Positions 14,184 through 22,263 of a stretch of DNA of 64,000 nt are shown here, one piece after another (within the stretch, counting starts at the first letter, position 1; each line of letters opens with the position of its first letter). The DNA is from Leptolyngbya sp. PCC 7375 (GTDB taxonomy: Bacteria > Cyanobacteriota > Cyanobacteriia > Phormidesmidales > Phormidesmidaceae): the NCBI RefSeq assembly GCF_000316115.1, contig NZ_JH993797.1, forward strand, positions 7,413,961 through 7,477,960, given 5' to 3'. The notes under the pieces are model-generated. The model did no database searches, was not told where the DNA came from, and saw nothing but the letters and a program-made list of their open reading frames with translations. Both the position numbers and the translations under genes were made by a program.

Positions 14184-17100
14184 ATGGAGTTTGAACATGC
14201 CCTGGCCCTGGTAAATGATGCCATGTCTGCTACTTTTAGCAGGCTACTCAGTGATGCGGAATTGGCCTTATTTAAAGGAGCCTGGTACGGACAAACCTAT
14301 GAGGTTATTGCTGAGGAATCGGGGTATGCTTCCAGCTACTTTACTCGGATTGTTGGTCCTAAATTTTGGAAAAATTTAAGCCAGGCTTTAGGTGAAAAAG
14401 TCAGCAAAACCAGCTTTCGTGCTGCTATCGAACACCAGTACCAACAGCTCAGCCAGTCACCTATTCCTCCTGCCTCACCGACTCTTCCCGTCTCTCCTGC
14501 TCTTTCTCACCCTGTTTCCCTCTCCATTGACTGGGGTGAAGCGCCCGATGTTAACACCTTCTATGGACGCCAAACTGAACTGAATGCGCTCACACAATGG
14601 GTGATTACTGATCGCTGTCGCCTGATTGGTGTTTTAGGCATGGGGGGGATCGGTAAGACCACACTGACGGCCAAATTTATCGAAACCCTCGAATCTCGGT
14701 CAGACTGTCCGTTTACCCATATTATTTGGCGGTCGTTACGGAATGGGTTGCCCTTAGCGGAATGGTTAGATGAGGTGATTCCGTTTATCTCCAATCAGCA
14801 GGATACTGAAGCGTCACCTAAACGATTGCTTTATTGGTTGCGCCAGTCTCGCTGTTTGTTGATTCTCGACAACATGGAGACAATTTTGCATGGTGGGGAG
14901 CGGGCTGGTTCTTTTGGTGAGAACTACACTGACTATGGTGAGTTGTTAAAGCTGTTGGCGGAGACGCGCCATCAAAGCTGTGTAATGCTCACTAGTCGGG
15001 AAAAACCATCGATTGTCGGTGCCTTAGAAGGTGTAGATTTGCCGGTGAGATCGCAATCCCTAACCGGCTCACCAGAAGCTGCTATTGCGCTCCTCAATGC
15101 TAAGGGGCTGATTGGAACAGCGGCTGAAAAACAAGCACTGGGAGAACGCTACAGCTACAGTCCACTCGCCTTAAAAATTGTTGCCACCTCAATTCAAAGT
15201 CTCTTTGAAGGACGTATAGAGCTGTTTCTTGCTGAAGATATCCTGGTGTTTAATGGGCTGCAACGGCTTTTAGAGCAACAGTTTTCGCGGCTAACAGCCC
15301 TAGAGCGGGCGGTGATGCTCTGGTTAGCCATTAACCGGGAGTGGACCTCCATTGGCGAGCTAGTCGACGATATTCAACCGACCGTTGCCAGGATGCAAGT
15401 TTTAGAAACCCTGGAATCCCTCAGTTGGCGGTCCTTGATTGAAAAACAAGCAGGACGCTATACCCAACAGCCAGTGGTAATGGAATATGTCACCAGCCAG
15501 TTTATTCAACAGGTGTTGCAAGAGCTTAACGGGGCGACACTGTCGTTATTTCTCAGCCATGCACTGTTGAAAACAACTGTAAAAGACTATATTCGCCTGA
15601 GCCAGCAGCGGCTAATTTTGCAACCCATTGCCCATCAGTTTGCCCGTAATTTTAGTGCTAAAGCGATTTTAGAACAACAGATACAACGGTTATTGACTAC
15701 CTTAAGGCAACAGTCTCAACAGTTTTTGGGGTACGGTGCTGGCAATCTGTTGAACCTGTGTATTGAACTCAATGTGGATTTGGCTGGGTTAGATTTTTCC
15801 CATCTGCCCATCCACCATGCCTATTTGCAACAAACCTCTTTGCACCAGGCTAGCTTTGTCGGTGCTACGTTTATCAATACGGCCTTTACCCAAACCTTTG
15901 GCAACGTGCTGGCGGTGGCCTTTAGCCCCAACGGTCAGCTACTTGCAGCCTCTGACGCCAACGGTCAGATTTGGCTGTGGCGAACGGATCACCTGGATCA
16001 GCCCTATCTGACATGGCAAGGGCACGGAGACTGGGTCTGGAGTTTGGACTTTAGCCCCGACAGTCAGTTTCTGGTCAGCGGCTGTGATGATGACGATGAC
16101 ACCCTGAAACTGTGGGATGTGCAGACGGGTCAGCATTTGCGAACATTAATGGTGCCTGAGAGTCGGGTGCGCACTGTTGGTTGGCATCTACAGCAGATGC
16201 TGATCGCCAGTAGCGGTGTGGATGGGGCGGTGCGACTCTGGAATCCAGAAACAGGGGACTGTGTGCAAACCCTGGCAGGACACACGAATAAATCGTCAGC
16301 CTTAGCCTGGTGCCCCAAGGAAGAAAATCAGCATATTCTCGCCACGGGCAGTGCGGATCAGACTATTCGAACTTGGGATACCGAGACTGGTGACTGTATG
16401 TGGGTGATGGATGTGGAGGTGGGTGTGTTTGCGATCGCATGGCACCCCGATGGAAATATCCTAGCCAGCGGAAACAAAAATGGCGACGTGCAAATTTGGG
16501 ATAGCCATACTGGTGCACTGCTTCAAACCTTAAAAGGCCATCAAAAATGCCTTTGGAGTTTAGCCTGGAACCAGGATGGCAGCTTATTGGCCAGCGGTGG
16601 CGATGACCGCAGTATTCGACTTTGGGATACTCAAACCAGTCAGTGTCTGCGCATTCTCCAGGGCCATCAAAATGCTGTTAGAGCGGTGCGATGGCGGCCT
16701 GTCTTGGAGCATGGGTCGGACGATCAGCCCCAAGAGACAGTAGACATGCTAGCTAGCGGGTCGTTTGACCAAACCGTGCGACTTTGGAGTCCCCGTACAG
16801 ATGCTTCGCTCAAAGTGCTACAGGGATATCGCAATGATTTACAAGCGTTAGCCTGGCACCCTAAGGAGGCACTGTTGGCCAGTGGTGGTCACGATTGCCA
16901 GGTGCGGCTGTGGGATATGCATACCGGGCGGTGTATTGCGACGTTATCAGGCCATGGTCGTCCCGTGTGGGCGGTGGCCTGGAGTCACGATGGTCACAAG
17001 CTTGCCAGCAGCGGTGACGATCAGACCATTCACCTGTGGAACGTGGAGACAACACAAAGCGATGGTGTTCTCCAAGGCCACCAAGGCAGTATTTGGGGAC

Positions 17101-18599
17101 TGGACTGGCACCCCACCCGCAATCTGTTGGCCAGTGCCTCCCATGATCAAACAGTGCGGCTGTGGGATGTGGAAACAGGGCGTTGTTTATTGGTGTTGCG
17201 AGGCCATGGGAGCTTTGCCCGCGCCGTGACCTGGAGTCCTGATGGGCAGATTATCGCCAGTGGTAGCTACGACCAAACGCTTCGACTTTGGGATGTGGCC
17301 ACTGGAGACTGTTTGCATAGGTTGCACGATCCAGAAAACTGGGTGTGGAAAATGGCCTTTAGCCCCAATGGGAAGACCCTGGTGACCGGCAGCACCAGCG
17401 GGGATGTCAAACTGTGGCAGGTGTCCACAGGCAAACATATACAGACACTAAAGGGGCATCAAAATTCGGTTTGGGCTTTGGCCTGGCGACCCAATGGCCG
17501 CACATTAGTCAGTAGTTCCCATGACCAGACGGTAAGAATTTGGCGAGTGAGCGATGGCCAGTGTCTTCAGGTACTTAGAGGTCATACTAATCTGATCTGG
17601 CGGCTGGCGCTGAGCCCTGATGGGAAGACCATTGCCAGCTGTGGGTCAGATGAAACCATTCGGGTGTGGGATGCGGTTGCAGGCACCTGTCTAAAAGTCT
17701 TGCGACCTTTGCGACCCTATGAAGGCATGAACATTACCGATGTGCAAGGGCTGACCGATGCTCAGCACATCAATCTGAAGCGACTGGGGGCAGTAGTCAC
17801 AGCAGCAACTTCTGAGCCATCATCACAGTTATTAACAACAGCGGTGCTTGCTAATGCTTCTGATGACGATCAGCCCCTGCTAAAAATCTGTCTATTTGGT
17901 GGGTTGACTGTTACCTATCAACAACAGCCCCTGAGTAATCTGGGCTCTAGTCGCACCCAATCGCTCTTAGTTTATCTGTTGTTACATCGCCACACTAGTC
18001 AGTCTCGCCAACAGATTGCCCTCGCCTTGTGGCCCGATTCTTTAGACAGTCAAGCCCGTACTAATCTCCGCAAAGAATTACATAATCTGCGACGCCATTT
18101 ACCCCAGGCTGAAGCCTATTTAGAAATCAATGCTAGCCAACTGGGCTGGCAAAAACAAGCACCTTTCTGGCTAGACGTGGAAGACTTTGAGCAAGTGCTG
18201 ATGACTGTAGACAATCAATCCGAAGGGGAAGCCATTTCCAGTTTGGAACAGGCTGTTGCTCTATACACCGGAGATTTACTGCCTGCCATGTATGACGAGT
18301 GGCTTTATCCTGTACGAGAAAAATTCCAGCAGCAGTTTAGTCAAGCTCTGGCTCAGTTAGTTGATATTTTACGAAAACAAGAAAAGTACTCACTGGCATT
18401 AACCCACGCAGAAAGGCTATTACGGTTAGATCCGCTCAGAGAGGCTACTTATCAAAGGCTAATGCAGCTACATAACCAATTAGGAAATCGTGCTACGGCT
18501 CTTCAAATTTATCATCAGTGTATGACTATTTTACGGGATGAATTAGGGATTGATCCTAGTTCTAAGACACAGGAGATATATGGGCAGTTGTTACAATAG
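14184..18599 (+). CDS. HTH / NB-ARC / WD40 / SARP multidomain regulator
   Basis: A 1471-residue STAND protein. Residues 1-90 resemble the vMAP N-terminal HTH found on cyanobacterial NB-ARC proteins (GAWYGQTYEVIAEESGYAS). NB-ARC begins near 126, with Walker A GMGGIGKTTL at about 152 and Walker B CLLILDNMETI at about 224. A short pentapeptide-like stretch lies at 530-572. Fourteen WD40 repeats follow from about 576 to 1174, enough for two seven-bladed propellers. From about 1232 comes an OmpR-like DNA-binding domain plus BTAD. This module closely resembles the N-terminus of the SARP protein at 22264 (shared LHRHxxQSRQxIAxxLWPDS and RTNLRKELH). A C-terminal SARP module is unusual. Probable role: a transcription regulator switched by ligand-driven oligomerisation. 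SARP-like repeats lie directly upstream. Confidence 0.9.
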   Translation: MEFEHALALVNDAMSATFSRLLSDAELALFKGAWYGQTYEVIAEESGYASSYFTRIVGPKFWKNLSQALGEKVSKTSFRAAIEHQYQQLSQSPIPPASPTLPVSPALSHPVSLSIDWGEAPDVNTFYGRQTELNALTQWVITDRCRLIGVLGMGGIGKTTLTAKFIETLESRSDCPFTHIIWRSLRNGLPLAEWLDEVIPFISNQQDTEASPKRLLYWLRQSRCLLILDNMETILHGGERAGSFGENYTDYGELLKLLAETRHQSCVMLTSREKPSIVGALEGVDLPVRSQSLTGSPEAAIALLNAKGLIGTAAEKQALGERYSYSPLALKIVATSIQSLFEGRIELFLAEDILVFNGLQRLLEQQFSRLTALERAVMLWLAINREWTSIGELVDDIQPTVARMQVLETLESLSWRSLIEKQAGRYTQQPVVMEYVTSQFIQQVLQELNGATLSLFLSHALLKTTVKDYIRLSQQRLILQPIAHQFARNFSAKAILEQQIQRLLTTLRQQSQQFLGYGAGNLLNLCIELNVDLAGLDFSHLPIHHAYLQQTSLHQASFVGATFINTAFTQTFGNVLAVAFSPNGQLLAASDANGQIWLWRTDHLDQPYLTWQGHGDWVWSLDFSPDSQFLVSGCDDDDDTLKLWDVQTGQHLRTLMVPESRVRTVGWHLQQMLIASSGVDGAVRLWNPETGDCVQTLAGHTNKSSALAWCPKEENQHILATGSADQTIRTWDTETGDCMWVMDVEVGVFAIAWHPDGNILASGNKNGDVQIWDSHTGALLQTLKGHQKCLWSLAWNQDGSLLASGGDDRSIRLWDTQTSQCLRILQGHQNAVRAVRWRPVLEHGSDDQPQETVDMLASGSFDQTVRLWSPRTDASLKVLQGYRNDLQALAWHPKEALLASGGHDCQVRLWDMHTGRCIATLSGHGRPVWAVAWSHDGHKLASSGDDQTIHLWNVETTQSDGVLQGHQGSIWGLDWHPTRNLLASASHDQTVRLWDVETGRCLLVLRGHGSFARAVTWSPDGQIIASGSYDQTLRLWDVATGDCLHRLHDPENWVWKMAFSPNGKTLVTGSTSGDVKLWQVSTGKHIQTLKGHQNSVWALAWRPNGRTLVSSSHDQTVRIWRVSDGQCLQVLRGHTNLIWRLALSPDGKTIASCGSDETIRVWDAVAGTCLKVLRPLRPYEGMNITDVQGLTDAQHINLKRLGAVVTAATSEPSSQLLTTAVLANASDDDQPLLKICLFGGLTVTYQQQPLSNLGSSRTQSLLVYLLLHRHTSQSRQQIALALWPDSLDSQARTNLRKELHNLRRHLPQAEAYLEINASQLGWQKQAPFWLDVEDFEQVLMTVDNQSEGEAISSLEQAVALYTGDLLPAMYDEWLYPVREKFQQQFSQALAQLVDILRKQEKYSLALTHAERLLRLDPLREATYQRLMQLHNQLGNRATALQIYHQCMTILRDELGIDPSSKTQEIYGQLLQ

Positions 18600-18781
18600 G
18601 TTATCTCAACAAGAGATAGATTCTTGCTTTCTTGCTTCAAGGTTGAAGAAGTTAGCAATATCCTAGAAAAATCTCATTTCCAATTGCATCAGTATGATAA
18701 CAGAATAATTGTCTTGTGTCTTGAGATGGTTGTGCAACGTTTTCACAACGTTGTATATGCGGTAGCCGTAGATGGACAGCT

Positions 18782-19699
18782 TTATAAACGACTTTTGCTA
18801 CTCTCTGGTGTCTGCTGCTGTGAACTGGTAGGCACCGCTTTTTGGTATCGGATTAACCAGGCAAAACCGGCACTGGTGGCAAACATGATCAGGGCATAGA
18901 TGGCGGCAGGAATTGCCATACTGGGGTTATTGAGAAAGGTGGGTGCACTGGCAATGGCGATGGCTAAGGTGCCATTTTGAATGCCCACTTCAACTGTGAT
19001 GGATTTTGCACTGCGGGTGTCGAGCTTGGCGAGGGTTGCGATCGCAAATCCCAATCCCATAGTCAACACATTTAAAGCCAGCGTGACTCCCCCCACCTGG
19101 ACAAAAAAGCTGGCGACATTGGCCCGTTCTTTAGCCAGCAGACCAACAATAATTAGCGCCAAGAAAAACAACGACAGCCACTTAACCCACTTTTCCACCT
19201 TGGCGGCAAACCTGGGAACGTAGTGGTGAAGCACCATGCCGATGGAAACAGGAATAAGGGTAATGACGGCAATTTGAATAACCGTTGTTAAAAAAGAAAG
19301 CTGTATAGCTGCTGCCTCCCCCATAAACTGTTGCATGGCAAAGTTAACCACGAGGGGAATAGTAACGATCGTCACCAGGCTGCTAATTGCTGTCAGGGTG
19401 ATGGAAAGAGCAACATTTCCCCGCACCAGGTAGGTCACCATATTGGATGTGGGACCGCCTGGACAAGCGGCTAAAATCATCACACCAACGGCCAACTCCG
19501 GTGAGAGTGGGAAAAGGCTAGCTAACAAAAAGCCAACCACTGGCAGCATAATTAGCTGAGCAACCAGTCCAAGAATGACAGCTTTAGGTTCGGTCAGAAT
19601 CCTTTGGAAATCATGAATTGTCAAGCCCAGCCCCATGCCTAACATGATGATAAACAGGGCTAGCGGTAGAAAAACTGCGGTTAAAAAACTTGATTCCAT
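18782..19699 (-). CDS. Bile acid:sodium symporter (BASS) family transporter
   Basis: A 305-residue inner-membrane protein with about nine hydrophobic segments, beginning FLTAVFLPLALFIIMLGMGL. The BASS signatures LAACPGGPTSNMVTYLVRGNVALS (split across two helices) and VEVGIQNGTLAIAIA are clear. Members import organic anions, including pyruvate and bile-acid-like compounds, with sodium. The substrate cannot be told from sequence. ATG 19699 has GGAG seven bases upstream. It stands alone on the minus strand between the WD40 regulator and the PEP-CTERM protein gene. Confidence 0.9.
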   Translation of the reverse strand: MESSFLTAVFLPLALFIIMLGMGLGLTIHDFQRILTEPKAVILGLVAQLIMLPVVGFLLASLFPLSPELAVGVMILAACPGGPTSNMVTYLVRGNVALSITLTAISSLVTIVTIPLVVNFAMQQFMGEAAAIQLSFLTTVIQIAVITLIPVSIGMVLHHYVPRFAAKVEKWVKWLSLFFLALIIVGLLAKERANVASFFVQVGGVTLALNVLTMGLGFAIATLAKLDTRSAKSITVEVGIQNGTLAIAIASAPTFLNNPSMAIPAAIYALIMFATSAGFAWLIRYQKAVPTSSQQQTPESSKSRL

Positions 19700-19786
19700 G
19701 ATGTCTCCTCTAACGCTGCAGCGGCTGATATGGGGAAGATATCGTCAAACTGGATAGGAGTGTTTAGACCAGTCTGATGCTTAGTC

Positions 19787-20473
19787 CTATGTTCGTTTGT
19801 AACCAGCGGTTGCTAGTAATCCTACCGCGATAATACCAACGATCAATGTCGGTTCAGGTGTGCTGACACGATTAAAGGTGATGGGGGTGCCAATGGCTCC
19901 ACCACTGGGTAAGAGAAATGTATCCGTGGAGTCAACGGTATTGGCGGCGATGGTAACTGTTGAAACTACGGTGCTGCCAGGTACTGGAAAGCTGGTGGGA
20001 CAGCCCGTTGGTATGTTGGTGCCAAAAAACTCGTCTTCTCTATAGGTTAATGTCAGGTCACAGCTGGGTGTGAGGAGATCGCTCAGGTCTAAAATGGCCG
20101 TTGCTTGGTCACAGGTGCCGAGGGCGGTGCCGAGATTGCGATAGCTAAATATGCTCAGGTCAACGCCTGTGGCTCCAGGGCTAAATTCATAGGCTCGGGT
20201 GCGAAGTAGGCTGCCTGTGCCGCCAAAAAATTGTTCTAAATGAACATACCGCGAGGTCGTTGTGCTGCTGGTCGGGACGGCACAGTTTTCCATGGTTAGC
20301 AGCGGCACGTTGGGGGCACTGTTAACCTGCGCTTGGTTGGTAAAGAAGCCCGTAAACCAGTCCACTGCCTGCTGTACCTGTTGAGCTGGTGTGAGTGTGG
20401 CAGCCAGTGTTGGAGCACTGATTATGGTGGAAATCAAGGCAGTGATAACACCTGTTCGTAAAAGTCGCATCAT
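19787..20473 (-). CDS. CpcT/CpeT-like secreted protein with PEP-CTERM sorting signal
   Basis: A 228-residue exported protein. A signal peptide covers residues 1-24 (ending PTLAA). The central domain has CpcT/CpeT-type features: VDWFTGFFTNQAQV, LLTMENCAVP, YVHLEQFFGG and LLRTRAYEFSP, corresponding to the chromophore-lyase beta barrel. The end, TPEPTLIVGIIAVGLLATAG followed by YKRT, is a PEP-CTERM signal (PEP motif, transmembrane helix, basic tail). True phycobilin lyases are cytosolic, so a secreted, exosortase-processed relative probably has another role. AGGAGG precedes the paired ATGs. No exosortase gene is in the window. Confidence 0.65.
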   Translation of the reverse strand: MMRLLRTGVITALISTIISAPTLAATLTPAQQVQQAVDWFTGFFTNQAQVNSAPNVPLLTMENCAVPTSSTTTSRYVHLEQFFGGTGSLLRTRAYEFSPGATGVDLSIFSYRNLGTALGTCDQATAILDLSDLLTPSCDLTLTYREDEFFGTNIPTGCPTSFPVPGSTVVSTVTIAANTVDSTDTFLLPSGGAIGTPITFNRVSTPEPTLIVGIIAVGLLATAGYKRT

Positions 20474-20740
20474 AAACCTCCTTGATGAAAACGATGAACA
20501 TCGCAGTCTAAAATCTGTACTACACCCCCATTACATCGTAAGGGAAATAGGACATTATCACCATTAGGCCCAGACCAAGGCCTACAATCAGCAGCTGTTT
20601 ACGGTGGGAAATCATGATAAGAGAGAGAGTATTCTTTGGCTGGCCAGACTTAGAGAAACAGGGGCTAATCAATCAATTTCGCTGGTTTTTAGGTGATCAT
20701 TACGGCTGTGGTGAGTGATTTAGCTCACATGCACCCGGCA

Positions 20741-21865
20741 CTATTGAGATGAGCGCTTGCGGGCGAGATAATAGGTGTTCTGGAAGTCGTTTTCCAGCTG
20801 TTGTACTTCGATGTTGCTAAAGCCCGCAGTCTGTAGCATCTCCAGAGCCAGTTCTTGACCCCACATGGCTCCCAGCCCTGGACCACCCGCTGCTAGGGAA
20901 ACAGCAGTGCAGTGATTGCAGGAAATGCTATACAACAACGGACCCACAGGATGATTTAGATTATCCTCTAAGTTGCTGGATGCTTGAATCTCCTGCATGA
21001 GGTAGAGCCCTTCTAGTCGCAGGGCTCGGTAGATATTTTGTAAGACGATATCTGGCTGTGCCTGATCATGAATGGCATCAAATGAGAGCGCTAGATCATA
21101 CTGATTTTCTTCTACAATCAAGGCCGCATCTTGTACCTGAAACGTCACATTTTGTAGCCCCAGCCGCCGTGATTCGGCCTTGGCCCAGGTAATGACTTCA
21201 CCGGATAGATCATAGCCGACAAAGCGACTGTTGGGAAACCAGCTGGCCAGGGTGTGTAATATACGCCCCTGTCCACAGCCGATATCAACCACGGAGATGC
21301 CCTCAGCCAGTTGTTCCTTTAAGCCAAGGACCAGGGGTAAAACCTGGGTTTCAAGGGCGGTGATGACAGTTTGCGCACTTTCTTCTGCCATTACTGTATG
21401 GAAACGCTGATAGGCAGCATAGGGAACGCCGCCACCCTGGTGGAAACAATCGACAATGGCATCCTCGACACCGCCGATTAGGGGAATAAACTGCATAGTG
21501 GTGGCCATGTTGTTAGGGCTGGCGCTGCGGGTAAGCCAGGCGGCATGTTCAGCCGGTAGTCGATAGGTTTTGTTGCCACTGTAGTAGGTGACAATGTGGC
21601 CAGTGACCATGGCCCCTAACCATTCGCGAACGTAGCGTTCATTCAGTTGGGCCGCATCGGCAATTTGTTGACTGGTGGCAGGCGGTAGTTTGGCCATGGT
21701 GTCCAATAGCCCGGTGCGATGGCCAATGGACAGCATTTGGGCCAGGGCACCGCTGTTGAGGATGTTGAGCAAGTTCTCAGCAAAGTCTGCAGACTTGTCG
21801 GTGTCAAATGCTGGAGTATTATCTTCAACGGCCAGCGGGGTTAGGGAGTCTATCGTTGTCATCAT
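20741..21865 (-). CDS. SAM-dependent methyltransferase with N-terminal winged helix (paralogue 1)
   Basis: A 374-residue class I methyltransferase. An N-terminal winged-helix dimerisation domain (LPPATSQQIADAAQLNERYV) is followed by the Rossmann fold with motif I VVDIGCGQGR and the later SFDAIHDQAQPDIVLQNIYR segment. The architecture resembles mycobacterial Rv2258c-type enzymes and small-molecule O-methyltransferases. It is very similar to the protein at 30406 (shared NERYVREWLGAMVTG, GGGVPYA, FDAIHDQA, GLGAMWG). The start is ATG 21865 or 21862, near GGAG; the frame opens earlier at TTG. It lies downstream of the SARP and DUF4242 genes but has its own SARP-type repeats at 21914-21942. The substrate is unknown. 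Confidence 0.85.
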   Translation of the reverse strand: MMTTIDSLTPLAVEDNTPAFDTDKSADFAENLLNILNSGALAQMLSIGHRTGLLDTMAKLPPATSQQIADAAQLNERYVREWLGAMVTGHIVTYYSGNKTYRLPAEHAAWLTRSASPNNMATTMQFIPLIGGVEDAIVDCFHQGGGVPYAAYQRFHTVMAEESAQTVITALETQVLPLVLGLKEQLAEGISVVDIGCGQGRILHTLASWFPNSRFVGYDLSGEVITWAKAESRRLGLQNVTFQVQDAALIVEENQYDLALSFDAIHDQAQPDIVLQNIYRALRLEGLYLMQEIQASSNLEDNLNHPVGPLLYSISCNHCTAVSLAAGGPGLGAMWGQELALEMLQTAGFSNIEVQQLENDFQNTYYLARKRSSQ

Positions 21866-21899
21866 GGGCTCCAAAAAGAGTTGGGATTTTCATGATTCA

Positions 21900-21942
21900 A
21901 GAATAGAAACTGCTGCGTTCCCTAACCGTCTTTTGGGCGTTC
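21900..21942 (-). promoter_or_regulatory. SARP-type operator and promoter for methyltransferase 1
   Basis: On the minus strand GAACGCC (21942-21936), AGACGGT (21931-21925) and GAACGCA (21920-21914) repeat with an exact 11-bp period. Eight bases after the last repeat comes TATTCT (21905-21900), a good -10 hexamer. This matches the layout of SARP-activated promoters: heptamer repeats at 11-bp spacing ending 8 bases before the -10. It lies in the gap between DUF4242 and the methyltransferase. Confidence 0.65.
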
Positions 21943-21956
21943 CCTGGGGGTAGGCC

Positions 21957-22232
21957 CTATGATTTCTCGATACTCGCCGGTAGTTCATCCACTAAATCGG
22001 CTGACCAAATGGTGTCATAGGGAACATTGCCTCGCTGATAGGCAGCCCTGACTGTGTCGGCATCAGCCGCGTCGAGTTCACAGATGCTGCGTTTGCGATC
22101 GCGCGATAAATAGGTGCGTTTCCAGATGACATTGCGCTCTGTCAAGCAAGGGGCTGACCGCTCCACCAGCTCATCCCACAGTGCCTGGTCAATGGGGGGA
22201 TTGTAGGTGGTTTCAACAACAATAAGGGCCAT
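21957..22232 (-). CDS. DUF4242 family protein
   Basis: A 91-residue protein matching DUF4242 (SCO4226-like, described as nickel-binding): LIVVETTYNPPIDQALWDEL, then CLTERNVIWKRTYLSRDRKRSICEL, then ADADTVRAAYQRGNVPYDTIW. The frame opens at TTG 22253, but ATG 22232 (MALIVVETTY) matches the family start. It begins about 30 bases after the stop of the SARP regulator, so the two are probably co-transcribed. DUF4242 proteins often travel with transcriptional regulators; a metal- or ligand-sensing role is possible but unproven. Confidence 0.8.
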   Translation of the reverse strand: MALIVVETTYNPPIDQALWDELVERSAPCLTERNVIWKRTYLSRDRKRSICELDAADADTVRAAYQRGNVPYDTIWSADLVDELPASIEKS

Positions 22233-22263
22233 GGTGATGTCATCCGTAAACAAAGAAATTGCG

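Noticed and set aside
14003..14224. Minus-strand frame of 73 codons covering the SARP-like repeats
   Set aside because: Composition does not look like protein, it overlaps the start of the NB-ARC gene, and there is no ribosome binding site.
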